54,136 bases of DNA from Lysobacter sp. Root916 (GCF_001429785.1 NZ_LMJF01000012.1:613097-667232); one strand, 5' to 3'. Shown: positions 18,119 to 26,758, counted from the stretch's first letter. The notes: generated from the sequence alone by a model not told the origin. Program-made: numbers and translations.

Positions 18119-18424
18119 GTGATCAGCTGGGTATTCATATTCGAAGCGCCAGAAATGGATTCCGCCGTCGACCGCATGGTCGTCGAACGCGGCGGCGTAC
18201 GCACCGTCATCGTCGGCGTGCCGGAGCAGGCAGCGGTGGTCGCCGTCGCGGTGGCCCTGGTCGAGGAGGGCGCGCAGTTCATCGAGCTCTGCGGCGGCTT
18301 CGATCCGATCTGGCCGGGGCGGGTGATGGAAGCCACCGGTGGACGTGTCCCGGTCGGGGCGGTGGGCTACGCGGGCGGCGCTTCCGTGACGCGGTTGGCG
18401 GAGATCTTCGCTGCGCCTGCGTAA
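18119..18424 (+). CDS. DUF6506 family protein
   Basis: The protein has 101 residues from GTG 18119, chosen because an AGGGAGG ribosome site lies about 8 bases upstream; a GTG two codons earlier (18113) is possible. It starts 'MISWVFIFEAPEMD' and includes 'VGVPEQAAVVAVAVALVEEGAQFIELCGGFDP' split over the middle, ending with a Gly-rich loop. This matches small DUF6506 proteins of unknown function. It is probably cytosolic. Confidence 0.7.
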   Translation: MISWVFIFEAPEMDSAVDRMVVERGGVRTVIVGVPEQAAVVAVAVALVEEGAQFIELCGGFDPIWPGRVMEATGGRVPVGAVGYAGGASVTRLAEIFAAPA

Positions 18425-18515
18425 GCGTGCGGACTTGCTCTAGCATGCGCGGGTCCCGGCGCCGCGCGTGGCCGGACCCGCCGGGCGCCGGTGCGCCAGC
18501 CCATAGCGAGCGAAC

Positions 18516-18986
18516 ATGCAGAACACCGACGTTCCGACTTTGTACGAGTGGCTGGGCGGGATCGAAGCGCTCAACCGCCTGACCGTACGCTTCTACGAAC
18601 ACGTGCGCGCGGATGCGCTGCTGGGCGAGGTCTTCGCGCATATGGGCGCGGATCATCCGGCCCACGTCGCGGCGTTCCTGGCCGAAGTGCTGGGCGGCCC
18701 GGACGACTACTCGCGCAAGCACGGCGGGCATCCGCAAATGATCCAGCACCACCTCAATCGGCACCTCGGACAGGAGCAACGCCGGCGCTGGGTCGGCCTG
18801 TTGCTGGAGACCGCGGACGAACTGGGCATGCCCGACGATCCGGAGTTCCGATCCGCCTTGGTGGGTTACCTGGAATGGGGTTCGCGCCTGGCCGTGATGA
18901 ATTCGCAGCCCGGCGCCACCGTCGACGCGGATGCGCCCATGCCGAAGTGGGGCTGGGGCGAGGTCAAGGGGCCGTACACCGGCTGA
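18516..18986 (+). CDS. Group II truncated hemoglobin
   Basis: The protein has 156 residues. 'TLYEWLGGIEALNRLTVRFY' is the start of helices A/B of truncated globins. 'HMGADHPAHVAAFLAEVLGG' covers the E helix region and 'HGGHPQMIQHHLNRHL' carries the proximal F8 His. 'RRWVGLLLETADELGMPDD' fits the G helix with the Trp typical of group II. The C-terminal extension 'PMPKWGWGEVKGPYTG' is common in this subgroup. It probably binds O2 or NO in redox or nitrosative stress. No partner gene is evident. Confidence 0.9.
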   Translation: MQNTDVPTLYEWLGGIEALNRLTVRFYEHVRADALLGEVFAHMGADHPAHVAAFLAEVLGGPDDYSRKHGGHPQMIQHHLNRHLGQEQRRRWVGLLLETADELGMPDDPEFRSALVGYLEWGSRLAVMNSQPGATVDADAPMPKWGWGEVKGPYTG

Positions 18987-19093
18987 GCCTGCCAAGGCCG
19001 GGCCGACGGCCGGCGCGGCGTCGCGGCGACGTTCGGCAGGTTCGATAGCATGCAGTTCGCTCTGTCCGACTTTGGCCGCTCCGGGAGCCCGCG

Positions 19094-19486
19094 ATGCAGA
19101 AGATCAAGCCCGCCGAAAGTCCCGACGCCTACATCGCCGCGCTGGACGGTTGGCGACGCGACCTCGCCGAACGCCTGCGCGCGTGCGTGCTCGGCGCAGC
19201 GAAGCTGGAAGAGGTGGTGAAGTGGGGCCACCTGGTCTATTTCAGCAACGGCCCGGTGCTGCTGATCCGCGTCGAAGTGCAGCGGGTTCTGCTCGGCTTC
19301 TGGCGCGGCAAGCGCCTGCTGGAGATCGAGCCCCGCCTCAAGCCGGGCGGCAAATACGAGCTGGCCAACCTGGACCTGCGCGAGGGTATGACGATCGCGG
19401 CCACGACCGTGCGCAAGCTGACCAAGCAGGCGGTGGCGTTGAACCATAGCGTGGGCGATCCCACGCGTGCGAGCAAGGACGGGTGA
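19094..19486 (+). CDS. DUF1801 family protein
   Basis: The protein has 130 residues and fits the DUF1801 (YdhG-like) fold: 'SPDAYIAALDGWRRDLAERL' then 'EEVVKWGHLVYFSNGPVLL', where the conserved 'WG.P.Y' core is present as 'WGHLVYF'. The C-terminal 'REGMTIAATTVRKLTKQAV' is the usual closing helix. The biochemical role is unknown. The next gene starts 4 bases after its stop, so the two are probably cotranscribed. Confidence 0.85.
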   Translation: MQKIKPAESPDAYIAALDGWRRDLAERLRACVLGAAKLEEVVKWGHLVYFSNGPVLLIRVEVQRVLLGFWRGKRLLEIEPRLKPGGKYELANLDLREGMTIAATTVRKLTKQAVALNHSVGDPTRASKDG

Positions 19487-19490
19487 GGCG

Positions 19491-19841
19491 ATGAATCAGC
19501 TGTTCCTACTCAACCTGCAGATCGGCCGCGGCCAGAATCGCGAGATGCCTTCGCACTTGGCCGGCGCCTTCGTCGCCGTCTACGTAGCGGCAGCCAATCA
19601 TGAAGCCGCGTTGGTGCAGGGCGTGGCGCAGATCCAGGCGCGCGACTACGAGTTCATCGATTTGGCCGACGGCAAAGTCCATCAGCTGGACCCGCTGCGG
19701 TGGGACGAGTACGTGGCCGGGGTCTGGCCCGAATTTCGCGAGCATTTCCCCTCCCAGGCCGAGGTCATGGCCGGTCTGGCATCGCCCGACTGGGTGTGTT
19801 TCGGCCCGTTCGCGGCTTACGAGCCATCCGTTCCGAACTGA
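19491..19841 (+). CDS. Hypothetical protein
   Basis: The protein has 116 residues from ATG 19491, with GGTGAGG before it and only 4 bases after the DUF1801 stop. The sequence looks globular and cytosolic ('AGAFVAVYVAAANHEAALV', then 'QARDYEFIDLADGKVHQLDP' and 'WPEFREHFPSQAEVM'), an alpha/beta pattern like small immunity or stress proteins, but I assign no family. The 243 bases after it (19842-20084) hold no supported gene. Confidence 0.65.
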   Translation: MNQLFLLNLQIGRGQNREMPSHLAGAFVAVYVAAANHEAALVQGVAQIQARDYEFIDLADGKVHQLDPLRWDEYVAGVWPEFREHFPSQAEVMAGLASPDWVCFGPFAAYEPSVPN

Positions 19842-20084
19842 GGTCGGCGATCTGGACGGCGGCGAACGCGATTTGGCCGGGGTGCTTTGGAAACTTCGAC
19901 GCTTATTGCGCACTAACGAGCCATTTCCCGTTCGTTCGCTGGATGGTCCGTCATTGACCGGGGCCTCTCCGCCGCGCAGGATGCGCGGCGTGCCAGGGGT
20001 TCTGGCGACTTGGCCGCGGTCGGCGGCGAACGGGTTCCTGCGCTGCATCGCAGTGGAAAGGGCCGAAGTATCGGGATCCTATCG

Positions 20085-20417
20085 TTGAGCACTATCGTCT
20101 GTCCGCACTGCGGCAAGACCCCAGCTTCGGGACTGCATCGGTTCATGCCAGGAGTCTCGTTCGTGCGCGGCACCTTCAAATGCAGCGAGTGCTCGGGACT
20201 TTCCATATTCTCCGGCAGAGTCTCCATCATTGCCTGCATCGCTTCGTTGGGGACGATGATGCTGACGCTGTGGGCTGTGCGCTGGTATGGAGACGGCAAG
20301 CTCTCGCTTGCCTTGTACATGGTCTTGCTCGCCGGAGTGATCGTGCTGCACCAATTCGTGTCGGCCGCAATTCTGCGCCGATATGCGCGGTTGCACGCGA
20401 TCGACAGCGAAGACTGA
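20085..20417 (+). CDS. Zinc-ribbon membrane protein (hypothetical)
   Basis: The protein has 110 residues from a TTG at 20085. This start is chosen because it keeps the first half of the zinc ribbon; the frame is open further upstream, and an internal ATG at 20145 would remove it. The ribbon is 'VCPHCGKT' and, about 30 residues on, 'FKCSECSG', a four-cysteine site. Two TM helices follow ('ACIASLGTMMLTLWAV' and 'LYMVLLAGVIVLHQFVSA'). It is probably an inner-membrane protein with a cytosolic zinc knuckle. The function is unknown; the next gene starts 15 bases later. Confidence 0.6.
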   Translation: MSTIVCPHCGKTPASGLHRFMPGVSFVRGTFKCSECSGLSIFSGRVSIIACIASLGTMMLTLWAVRWYGDGKLSLALYMVLLAGVIVLHQFVSAAILRRYARLHAIDSED

Positions 20418-20432
20418 TCGGAGAACGGGTCG

Positions 20433-20792
20433 ATGCGCCTTACCAAAATACTGTTCGGTCTCTCCGACCTGTGCGCCTGGATGCTGATGACGGTCGCGGT
20501 GCTGGCCGTGGTCGCCGTGCTGTTCCTGGGGCCAGGGCCGGACGCGCAGCAGGCCAAGCCGGTCTCGTCGTTTGAGGCGATGGCCTTGTCGCTGCTGTGG
20601 ATGTTGGTGGCGGTGGGCGCCTATCTGCTGACTCGGCGCCGGCCGGCGGGTCTGCTGCTGGTGATCCTGCCGGCCTTCCTGTGGCTGTTCCGGGGCGAGG
20701 TGCTTCCGGCCCTGATCTACGCGGCCTTTGCCTTGCTGGTGTTCGCGACCCCGCTGATCCTGGTCTGGCGAGAGGTACGCCGCGGCACCTGA
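20433..20792 (+). CDS. Small hypothetical membrane protein
   Basis: The protein has 119 residues with four hydrophobic helices (MLMTVAVLAVVAVLFLG, LSLLWMLVAVGAYLL, GLLLVILPAFLWLF and ALIYAAFALLVFATPLILVW) and short basic loops. It starts 15 bases after the zinc-ribbon gene, so the two probably form a small operon. No family is recognised. Confidence 0.65.
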   Translation: MRLTKILFGLSDLCAWMLMTVAVLAVVAVLFLGPGPDAQQAKPVSSFEAMALSLLWMLVAVGAYLLTRRRPAGLLLVILPAFLWLFRGEVLPALIYAAFALLVFATPLILVWREVRRGT

Positions 20793-20916
20793 GCCCCGGA
20801 TGCGCGCCAGGCGCGGATAAGCCGGCCGCCGGGCGCGCTGCCGACGAGCGGTAGCGCCGACCGCTGCGATTCTGTGTTTGCCTTGTCATTGCGGAAACGT
20901 CGCAAGGAGGCCAGGC

Positions 20917-21372
20917 ATGAATGCGCGAACGAGATCGCGAGCGGTGCTAGCGCTTTTGATCGGGTTGACGGCGTTAGCGGCGATACCCTCGGCCACGGCG
21001 CAACGCAGTTGCGCGGAGCTGGTCGATTGCGCGGAAGGAACCATCGCGACCGGCGAGCCGCCCCAATGCGGCTGCGAGAAGGTGCCCCCGCCGCGCACGC
21101 CCCTGACCTGCGAAAACAACTTCGGCTGCGCCGAGGGCAACCAGATCGGCGTGGGCGAGTGGCCGGAATGCGGCTGTCGCGACCTGAGCACGCCGCAACC
21201 GGCGCCAGGCGACGCGCCGCCGCGCACCGATCGCAGCCCGGGGCCGCTGGATAGCTTGGGCGGCGTGGACACCTGCAAGCAGTTCCTGAAATGCGCGCCG
21301 GGCTTCGAGATGCTGCTGTGGAACGGACGCTGCGTGTGCGGCGAGACCATGCTGCCGCCGCCGGTGCGGTGA
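20917..21372 (+). CDS. Secreted cysteine-rich protein with three internal repeats
   Basis: The protein has 151 residues from ATG 20917, which follows a perfect AAGGAGG site. The signal peptide runs to about residue 29 ('LIGLTALAAIPSATAQ'). The mature part carries three repeats of the pattern C-x(5-6)-CA-x-G ... C-x-C: 'SCAELVDCAEG ... QCGC', 'TCENNFGCAEG ... ECGC' and 'TCKQFLKCAPG ... RCVC'. Each unit has four cysteines, so two disulfides per unit are likely. A proline-rich linker separates repeats 2 and 3. The function is unknown. Confidence 0.75.
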   Translation: MNARTRSRAVLALLIGLTALAAIPSATAQRSCAELVDCAEGTIATGEPPQCGCEKVPPPRTPLTCENNFGCAEGNQIGVGEWPECGCRDLSTPQPAPGDAPPRTDRSPGPLDSLGGVDTCKQFLKCAPGFEMLLWNGRCVCGETMLPPPVR

Positions 21373-21470
21373 ATAGGAGGCTTCGGGCGATTCCTAGGGC
21401 AGGAAGCTTATGGCCGAAGCGGCATCGAAGGTTCTAAGATCGCTCCGACCTCATCGGTGATGGACTGTTC

Positions 21471-21812
21471 TTGGAAGACCCTTATCGGCCGCCAAACAGC
21501 GGATTGCCAGATGTAAGGCCTGAACCAGAGCGTCGATGGCAGGCCGTAGCTGCTTTAGCCACTGGCATGGGTGTCGTTCCGGTGCTGTTGTATCTCATGG
21601 GGCGACTGCTGGCGGGTGACGCCGCACAGTTTCCCAGCTCGATGCGATTCTGGTGGCCTGTCGGCTCGGCCAGCGTTCTGGCGAGTTTCATCGCCTATCG
21701 GTTCAAGCGCATGCCCTGGTGGGCCGTACTGGCGATGCCTGTGATTCTGACGGTGGGCGCTCTGGTCGGAATACTCATTTGGACGGAGCTTGCCGTTGGG
21801 GAGGTCGACTAG
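21471..21812 (+). CDS. Small hypothetical membrane protein with DPYRPP start
   Basis: The protein has 113 residues from a TTG start ('MEDPYRPPNSGLPD'). Three hydrophobic segments follow a polar N-terminus: 'AVAALATGMGVVPVLLYLMG', 'FWWPVGSASVLASFIAYRF' and 'AVLAMPVILTVGALVGILIW'. The N-terminal motif and topology resemble the gene at 16087-16500, suggesting paralogues or a shared membrane-protein family. The function is unknown. The start is uncertain because the ribosome site is weak. Confidence 0.55.
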   Translation: MEDPYRPPNSGLPDVRPEPERRWQAVAALATGMGVVPVLLYLMGRLLAGDAAQFPSSMRFWWPVGSASVLASFIAYRFKRMPWWAVLAMPVILTVGALVGILIWTELAVGEVD

Positions 21813-21856
21813 CGTCAAAGCACCTCGTTTTCACCTTGACCGCGAAGTGATAAATG

Positions 21857-21884
21857 AAAACGCCGCGATAACTCGCGGCGTCTT
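21857..21884. terminator. Bidirectional terminator closing the CIS operon
   Basis: A perfect 7-bp GC stem (CGCCGCG / CGCGGCG at 21861-21867 and 21874-21880, loop ATAACT) has AAAA on its left and TCTT on its right. Read on the minus strand it is followed by GTTTTC, so it should end the CIS operon 40 bases after the VWA stop; read on the plus strand it may end the gene at 21471-21812. Confidence 0.7.
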
Positions 21885-21923
21885 CGTATCCTATAGGGCG
21901 CGGCTCGCGCCCCCAAGGACGGC

Positions 21924-24446
21924 TTACTTGCGCCGCATCAGCAGGATCAGCACCAGCAGCACCAGCAGGGCGATCAGCCAGACCCACCACTGCTGCCAGA
22001 TCGGCTTGTCGCCGTCGCCGGTGAGCTTGCCGCCACCGCCCTTGCCGCCGGTACCGACCGCGTCGGGCAGGGTCAGGGTTTGGCCGTCGATGCGCAACAC
22101 CGGCGGCGCCATGCCCTTCTTGTTGTAGCCGATCACCAGACTATAGCTGCCGTCGAGATTGTCGGTGACATCGCCGACGATGCCGCCCTCGAAGGGCTGC
22201 ACCAGTTGGAAGCTCGTCGACTTGCCGGGACCGACGCGGTTGCCCTTGCCGTCGACCGGCGTCAGGGTCAGCTTGATGCAACCGCCTGCGTGGGTGGAGG
22301 GGCAGGTGCGTGCGGGCTCGTGCTTGATGGTCTTGGCGGTGGCGGCGGGATCCGGCGCCACTTGCACGTAGTGGTCGGTGGTGAAGACGCGGGTGAAGGC
22401 GCCGTTGTCCGAGCTGGTGCTGTCGATGCGGTAGGTGACCTGATACACGCCTTCGGCCAGCGTGGCCGGGTACTCGCCGGTATAGACGCCGGGGCTGGTT
22501 TCCTTCAGCTCGATGCCCTTCTCGGCGCCGAGTTCCAGGGCCTTCAGGATCTTGTCGCGCTGTGCCGGGTCGGCCAGCATGGCCTGCAGCTTCAAACCGG
22601 AGGCGCTGAGCGCGTCGCCCTGCGGTGCTTCGCCCGCCTTGGCCTTACCGTCGGAGAGGATGTTGCCCAAGCTCAGCGCGGGACCGGAAACGAAGGCGCG
22701 CACCGTGCCGGCGGGCAGGCCCACCAGCGGCTTGCCGCCTTCGGTCAGGGTGGCCTTGAGCTGCAGCGGCTCGCCGATGCCGGATTTGGTCTGACCGACG
22801 TTGTAGCGCGAGACGATGCTGGCGTTGTCGCCGATCACGAACAGGTTCCAGTGGCCAAGACCGCGCGGCAGGGTGCGGGCCACGCGCATTTTCCAATCGC
22901 CGTCGCTGGACACGCATTTGCCGTGCGCGTCGCAGAACGGCGCGCGCAGAGTCAAGGCGACATGGCCGGCGCCACCGCTGATGGTGAAATGCGGGTTATG
23001 CAGCGGATCGAAGTCGACGCCGTCCTTGCTGAGCTTGATGTTGGGGCGTCCGTCGGCCTGGAAGGCCTGGTCCCAGCCCAGCAGGATGGTGAAGGCCAGA
23101 TCTTTCTTGCTGGTCTTGAAGCTCATGTCCAGCGGCGGCGGTGCGATGGCACCGGACGGCGCGGCCTGCTCGCCCTTGTCGGTGTGCAGCAGTTCCAGCT
23201 TGTCGCCGATCAGGGTGTCGGCCAGCACCTGCAGGAAATACTGGATCGCGCCGGCGGGCGGATTGTCCAGCGTGGTCTCGATGTTGAGCGCGCCGCAGCC
23301 GCTGTAGTTGGCGATGTTCTGCAGCAGCGAACTCGAGTCCGGGTCGCTGGGATCGTCCAGGCGCAGGCGGAACGGGCACAGGCTCAGCTGCTTGCCGGCC
23401 GGACGCACCAAGTCGCCGCCGATCGGGCTGTTGTTGGTATTGACGCGCAGGTCCAGACCGTCCCAGACCAGGAATTTGCTGGTGTTCTGGGCGCCGTCGG
23501 TGAACAGCAGCATGGTGTTGTTGAAGTTGGCGTTATCGCCGCCGACCAGATCCGAATTCAGGTTCGCGATGCCGTCGCCGATCGAGGTGCCGCCGCCGGG
23601 CTGATGCGCCGGCTTGTCGATTTCGCTCAGCACCGCATCCAGATTGACGGTGCTCATCGCGGCGATGCCGCCGGTGTTGGTCGCGTCGTTGTCGAAGAAC
23701 ACCACGCCCAACTTATCAGTCGGCAGTTGATAGGCCTTAGCCACCGAGATCATCTGCTCGGTCGCGCGCCGCAGCACCTTCCAGCGCTGGCAGTCGGGAT
23801 TGGGCGAATACAACGCGCCGCAGACCGGGTCGCCGTTGAGCTTGGACGACCAGGCCATGGAGCCGGACTTGTCGAACACCAGCACCAGGCGTGCGGGCAG
23901 GCGCGACAGCGGCGGGCCCAGTGCGGGCGTCGGCTTTGAGCCCGGAATCACGGTGTCGCTGTCGTAGGCATCGACGGTGTTGCCGCCGCCGCTGGCGGTG
24001 ATGCCGGTGGCGGTGACGCGGATGTCGCCCGCAAGCATGCCGAGATGGAAAATCTCCAGCGTGTCGACCTGGCCGGCGGTGTTGATGATGCGGAAGGTAC
24101 AGGTGCCGCCGTTGGTGCCGCTGAGCACCGGTACGCCGGCGTTGAAAGTGCAGTTGATCATCGGGCCGCCGGTCTTGGCGCGCAGCTGCACGGTCGCGGC
24201 GGCGCCGTTGAGCGGGTACACGGCCAGATCGTCGGACAAGTAGAAGACCTTGATCGACTTGCTCGAGTTGGGGAAACCGAGCGCGTTGGTGAACGGCACC
24301 CAGGCGTCGCCGGTGCCGTTGAGCTTGGGCTCGGAGGTACTGGCGGCGGTGACGTTGGGGCTGGCCGTGGCCGCCACCGCGTCGGTGCCGACGAACAGGG
24401 CGAGCATCATCGCCCAGGCCCGCCATAGCGGAAGTTGACGTTTCAT
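21924..24446 (-). CDS. Membrane-anchored VWA-domain protein, last gene of the CIS operon
   Basis: The protein has 840 residues. A signal peptide ('RAWAMMLALFVGTDAVA') precedes an Ig-like/beta domain to about residue 180. A von Willebrand A domain spans about 185-400 with a full MIDAS ('VFDKSGSMAW', DxSxS, then 'GGGTSIGDG' and 'LLFTDGAQN'). Further Ig-like modules follow ('TSSDNGAFTRVFTTDHYVQV'). A Gly/Lys linker leads to one C-terminal TM helix ('WWVWLIALLVLLVLILLM') ending RRK. The protein is therefore exported and held by its C-terminus in the inner membrane, with the VWA domain in the periplasm. It begins 16 bases after the preceding CIS gene, so it is cotranscribed. Its role is unknown; an anchor, receptor or assembly factor for the contractile particle is inference. 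Confidence 0.8.
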   Translation of the reverse strand: MKRQLPLWRAWAMMLALFVGTDAVAATASPNVTAASTSEPKLNGTGDAWVPFTNALGFPNSSKSIKVFYLSDDLAVYPLNGAAATVQLRAKTGGPMINCTFNAGVPVLSGTNGGTCTFRIINTAGQVDTLEIFHLGMLAGDIRVTATGITASGGGNTVDAYDSDTVIPGSKPTPALGPPLSRLPARLVLVFDKSGSMAWSSKLNGDPVCGALYSPNPDCQRWKVLRRATEQMISVAKAYQLPTDKLGVVFFDNDATNTGGIAAMSTVNLDAVLSEIDKPAHQPGGGTSIGDGIANLNSDLVGGDNANFNNTMLLFTDGAQNTSKFLVWDGLDLRVNTNNSPIGGDLVRPAGKQLSLCPFRLRLDDPSDPDSSSLLQNIANYSGCGALNIETTLDNPPAGAIQYFLQVLADTLIGDKLELLHTDKGEQAAPSGAIAPPPLDMSFKTSKKDLAFTILLGWDQAFQADGRPNIKLSKDGVDFDPLHNPHFTISGGAGHVALTLRAPFCDAHGKCVSSDGDWKMRVARTLPRGLGHWNLFVIGDNASIVSRYNVGQTKSGIGEPLQLKATLTEGGKPLVGLPAGTVRAFVSGPALSLGNILSDGKAKAGEAPQGDALSASGLKLQAMLADPAQRDKILKALELGAEKGIELKETSPGVYTGEYPATLAEGVYQVTYRIDSTSSDNGAFTRVFTTDHYVQVAPDPAATAKTIKHEPARTCPSTHAGGCIKLTLTPVDGKGNRVGPGKSTSFQLVQPFEGGIVGDVTDNLDGSYSLVIGYNKKGMAPPVLRIDGQTLTLPDAVGTGGKGGGGKLTGDGDKPIWQQWWVWLIALLVLLVLILLMRRK

Positions 24447-24462
24447 GAGGAGCTCCTTTCGC

Positions 24463-26193
24463 TCAGATGTGCTGGACCAGGCCGACCTGCTGGAGCAGGG
24501 CGCCGTTCTGGATGTAGAGGCCGGCGTTGCCGGCGGCGTCGACCGCGAGACTGGGGAAGCGTGCGGTCTGCTGCGGCGGCAGCAGTTCGCGGGTTTCGGT
24601 TACGCCGAGCACCAGCCGGCGCGCGCGCAAGGTGCTGAAGCCGGGGGCGCTCACGGTGGAATAGAACAACCACAGCGAGCCGTCGGCGGTGTAGCCCGCG
24701 GCCAGGTCGATGAAGGTGGTGACCGGGACGGTCAGGGTGGAGTCGGTGAAGTTGGCTTCCCAGGCGTTGGCGATGAAGCGCTTGGTGAAGACGCTCCAAT
24801 TCGGGCCCGTGGGATTGGGCTCCTGCACGTAGACCAGTTGCGGCGCGCCGGTGGGATCGATGGTGATGGCGTGATCGCCGGGCCGCACCATGGTGCCGGC
24901 GTTGGTGACCGCGCCGGCGGCGCCGCCCAGGGGATAGCGCACGCTCTGCGCGGTGAACACGCCAGCGGTATCGCGGCGCCAGACCACGATGATGGTTCCG
25001 GTCTGATCGGTGACCGCGCTGACCTGGGAGTTCTGATCGATCGAGTCGACCAGTTCCTCCGGGCCCCAGGCGCCGGTGAAGGCGCGGCTGAAGATGCGGT
25101 TGTTGCCGGACAGCGCGGAGTAGAACACGCGGATCGTGCCGTTGGATTGCGCGGCCGCCGCCAGGCTGCTCACGCTGAGCACGCCGGTGAACTGGAAGGC
25201 GTCGGCGGGCGGCGTCCATACCCCGGCGATGCGGCGGCTGAAGGACAGGAAGCGGTTGGGGCCGTTCACCCGCACCCAGAACACCCACGGCACGCCGCTG
25301 GAATCGATCACCGCGGTCGGGGTGTTGTAGGGGCCGGCGTTGAGCACGGTGGTGGGCCCGACCGCGGCCGGGCGTTCGCGCAGCATGGCGTTGATCACGT
25401 CGCGCATCGGATACGGCAGTTGCGGCACGCCGCTGCCGTTGACCGAATAGCCGCCGCCGAAGGTGTCGGACAGCACTTGGTTGAAATCCATCTGCGACGG
25501 CAGCGAGATGCCGCGCCGGCGGCGATCGACCACCGCCGGCGCGTCGATGATGCCGGCCGAGGTCTGGGTGATCGTGGCCAGCGCGGCGTAGCTGTGGCCG
25601 GCGATGAAATCGGGGTCGCCGTTGACCGGCGGCGCGGCTCCGGTACGCACGCGCACAGCCCATTCGCGACGCAGGCGCGAGCAGGTCTCGGTGCCCAGGC
25701 CGGGCAGCACCAGTGCCGGATCCTCGGCCAGCGTGACCAGGCGTTCCCACACGTCCAGATAGACGGTGAGGGTGCGCGTGGCCGGCGCGACCGGCGGCGC
25801 CGGCAGTGCGGCGATCACCGGCACGCCCCAGCTCGCGGCGAGCGCGGCGGCGCCGGCCTGGCCGGCGTGCAGCGGCTGCGCGCTGAAGCCGATGTCGGCG
25901 GTGATGAAGGCCTCCATGCCGTCGACCAGCATGCGCCCGGCCTGCAGCGGTTGCGGACCGCCGCCGGCGACGATGGTGAAGCTGGTGGCGGAATTGATCG
26001 CGGCGATGCGGAAGCCGTCGTTGCCGACCGGCACGCCGTCGCCGACGAACCAGCGGAGGAAGGCGCGCAGCTCGTAGCGACGCATGTCGTCGCCTTCGTT
26101 CCAGTCGGCGTCGGCCAGGGGCACGCCCTGGGCCAGGCGCACGCTGACGTAGCGGCGGATCGGATCGAAAGTGTTGGGCGAGATGATGGCCAT
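24463..26193 (-). CDS. CIS-associated protein with DUF6519-like N-terminus and propeller-like repeats
   Basis: The protein has 576 residues. The N-terminus 'NTFDPIRRYVSVRLAQGVPL' then 'ADADWNEGDDMRRYELRAF' fits the DUF6519 family found next to tail-like loci. Residues 270-570 hold repeated beta segments with Ser/Asp-box-like turns ('SGVPWVFWVR', 'NGTIRVFYSALSG', 'TGTIIVVWRRD', 'TGAPQLVYVQEP' and 'DGSLWLFYSTVS'), about 45-50 residues apart, consistent with a beta-propeller of the sialidase/fucose-lectin type. Probably an exposed baseplate or fibre-like component that binds a target surface; the ligand is unknown. It lies 25 bases after the previous gene. Confidence 0.65.
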   Translation of the reverse strand: MAIISPNTFDPIRRYVSVRLAQGVPLADADWNEGDDMRRYELRAFLRWFVGDGVPVGNDGFRIAAINSATSFTIVAGGGPQPLQAGRMLVDGMEAFITADIGFSAQPLHAGQAGAAALAASWGVPVIAALPAPPVAPATRTLTVYLDVWERLVTLAEDPALVLPGLGTETCSRLRREWAVRVRTGAAPPVNGDPDFIAGHSYAALATITQTSAGIIDAPAVVDRRRRGISLPSQMDFNQVLSDTFGGGYSVNGSGVPQLPYPMRDVINAMLRERPAAVGPTTVLNAGPYNTPTAVIDSSGVPWVFWVRVNGPNRFLSFSRRIAGVWTPPADAFQFTGVLSVSSLAAAAQSNGTIRVFYSALSGNNRIFSRAFTGAWGPEELVDSIDQNSQVSAVTDQTGTIIVVWRRDTAGVFTAQSVRYPLGGAAGAVTNAGTMVRPGDHAITIDPTGAPQLVYVQEPNPTGPNWSVFTKRFIANAWEANFTDSTLTVPVTTFIDLAAGYTADGSLWLFYSTVSAPGFSTLRARRLVLGVTETRELLPPQQTARFPSLAVDAAGNAGLYIQNGALLQQVGLVQHI

Positions 26194-26218
26194 GGCGTGT
26201 CCCCGTCGTGTGGTCGTG

Positions 26219-26758
26219 TCAGAACACGAGCCAGATGGTGCGTTCGAGCGTGCTGGCCGGGTCTTTGGCGACCACCGGATGGCGCACGAGATTGATTTGC
26301 GTCGGCGCGCCGCCGAGTTGGGCGATCAGGCCGAACTCGCGCAGGTTGCCGCTGGCGTGGCTGCCGTTCGGCCACGGCGGTACGTTGGGGCCGAGCGTGG
26401 CGACGATTTGCAGACGATTGGTCGGCGTGGCCGAAGGCACCGGTCCGTCCATGAAGGTGAAATCCAGATTCGCCGCCGGCACCACGAAGGGCGAGGGATC
26501 GGTGAGTCCGGTTTCGTTGCCGGTCGGCGGCGGTGGCGGCACCTGGTCCCAGGAGGCGAGGCCGGCGCCGACCGCCAGGCCCTGAATGCCGAGCGTGGCG
26601 CCCGGTGTGCCGCCCATGAAGGCGGCGAGCAAACGCCGGCAATCGGTGAGGATCGCGTTCTTGGCCCAGCCGCGGTCCCAGATCACGCGCCCGTCGGCGT
26701 CGCGCAGCACGTCGCGGTACATGCCTTGCGGCAGGGGCATCCGGGTGTCCGTGTCCAT
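26219..26758 (-). CDS. Hypothetical CIS-associated protein (short fibre or adaptor candidate)
   Basis: The protein has 179 residues. It is rich in beta-type and loop sequence ('GMYRDVLRDADGRVIWDRGW', then 'LGIQGLAVGAGLASWDQ'). The mid-part 'NLREFGLIAQLGG' resembles the common 'REIGLFG' pattern of phage tail-collar/fibre-associated proteins, which is a weak resemblance. No signal peptide or TM helix. The 66 bases before it are the largest internal gap of the operon apart from its leader. Position between the gpI-like and DUF6519-like genes suggests a particle component. Confidence 0.55.
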   Translation of the reverse strand: MDTDTRMPLPQGMYRDVLRDADGRVIWDRGWAKNAILTDCRRLLAAFMGGTPGATLGIQGLAVGAGLASWDQVPPPPPTGNETGLTDPSPFVVPAANLDFTFMDGPVPSATPTNRLQIVATLGPNVPPWPNGSHASGNLREFGLIAQLGGAPTQINLVRHPVVAKDPASTLERTIWLVF

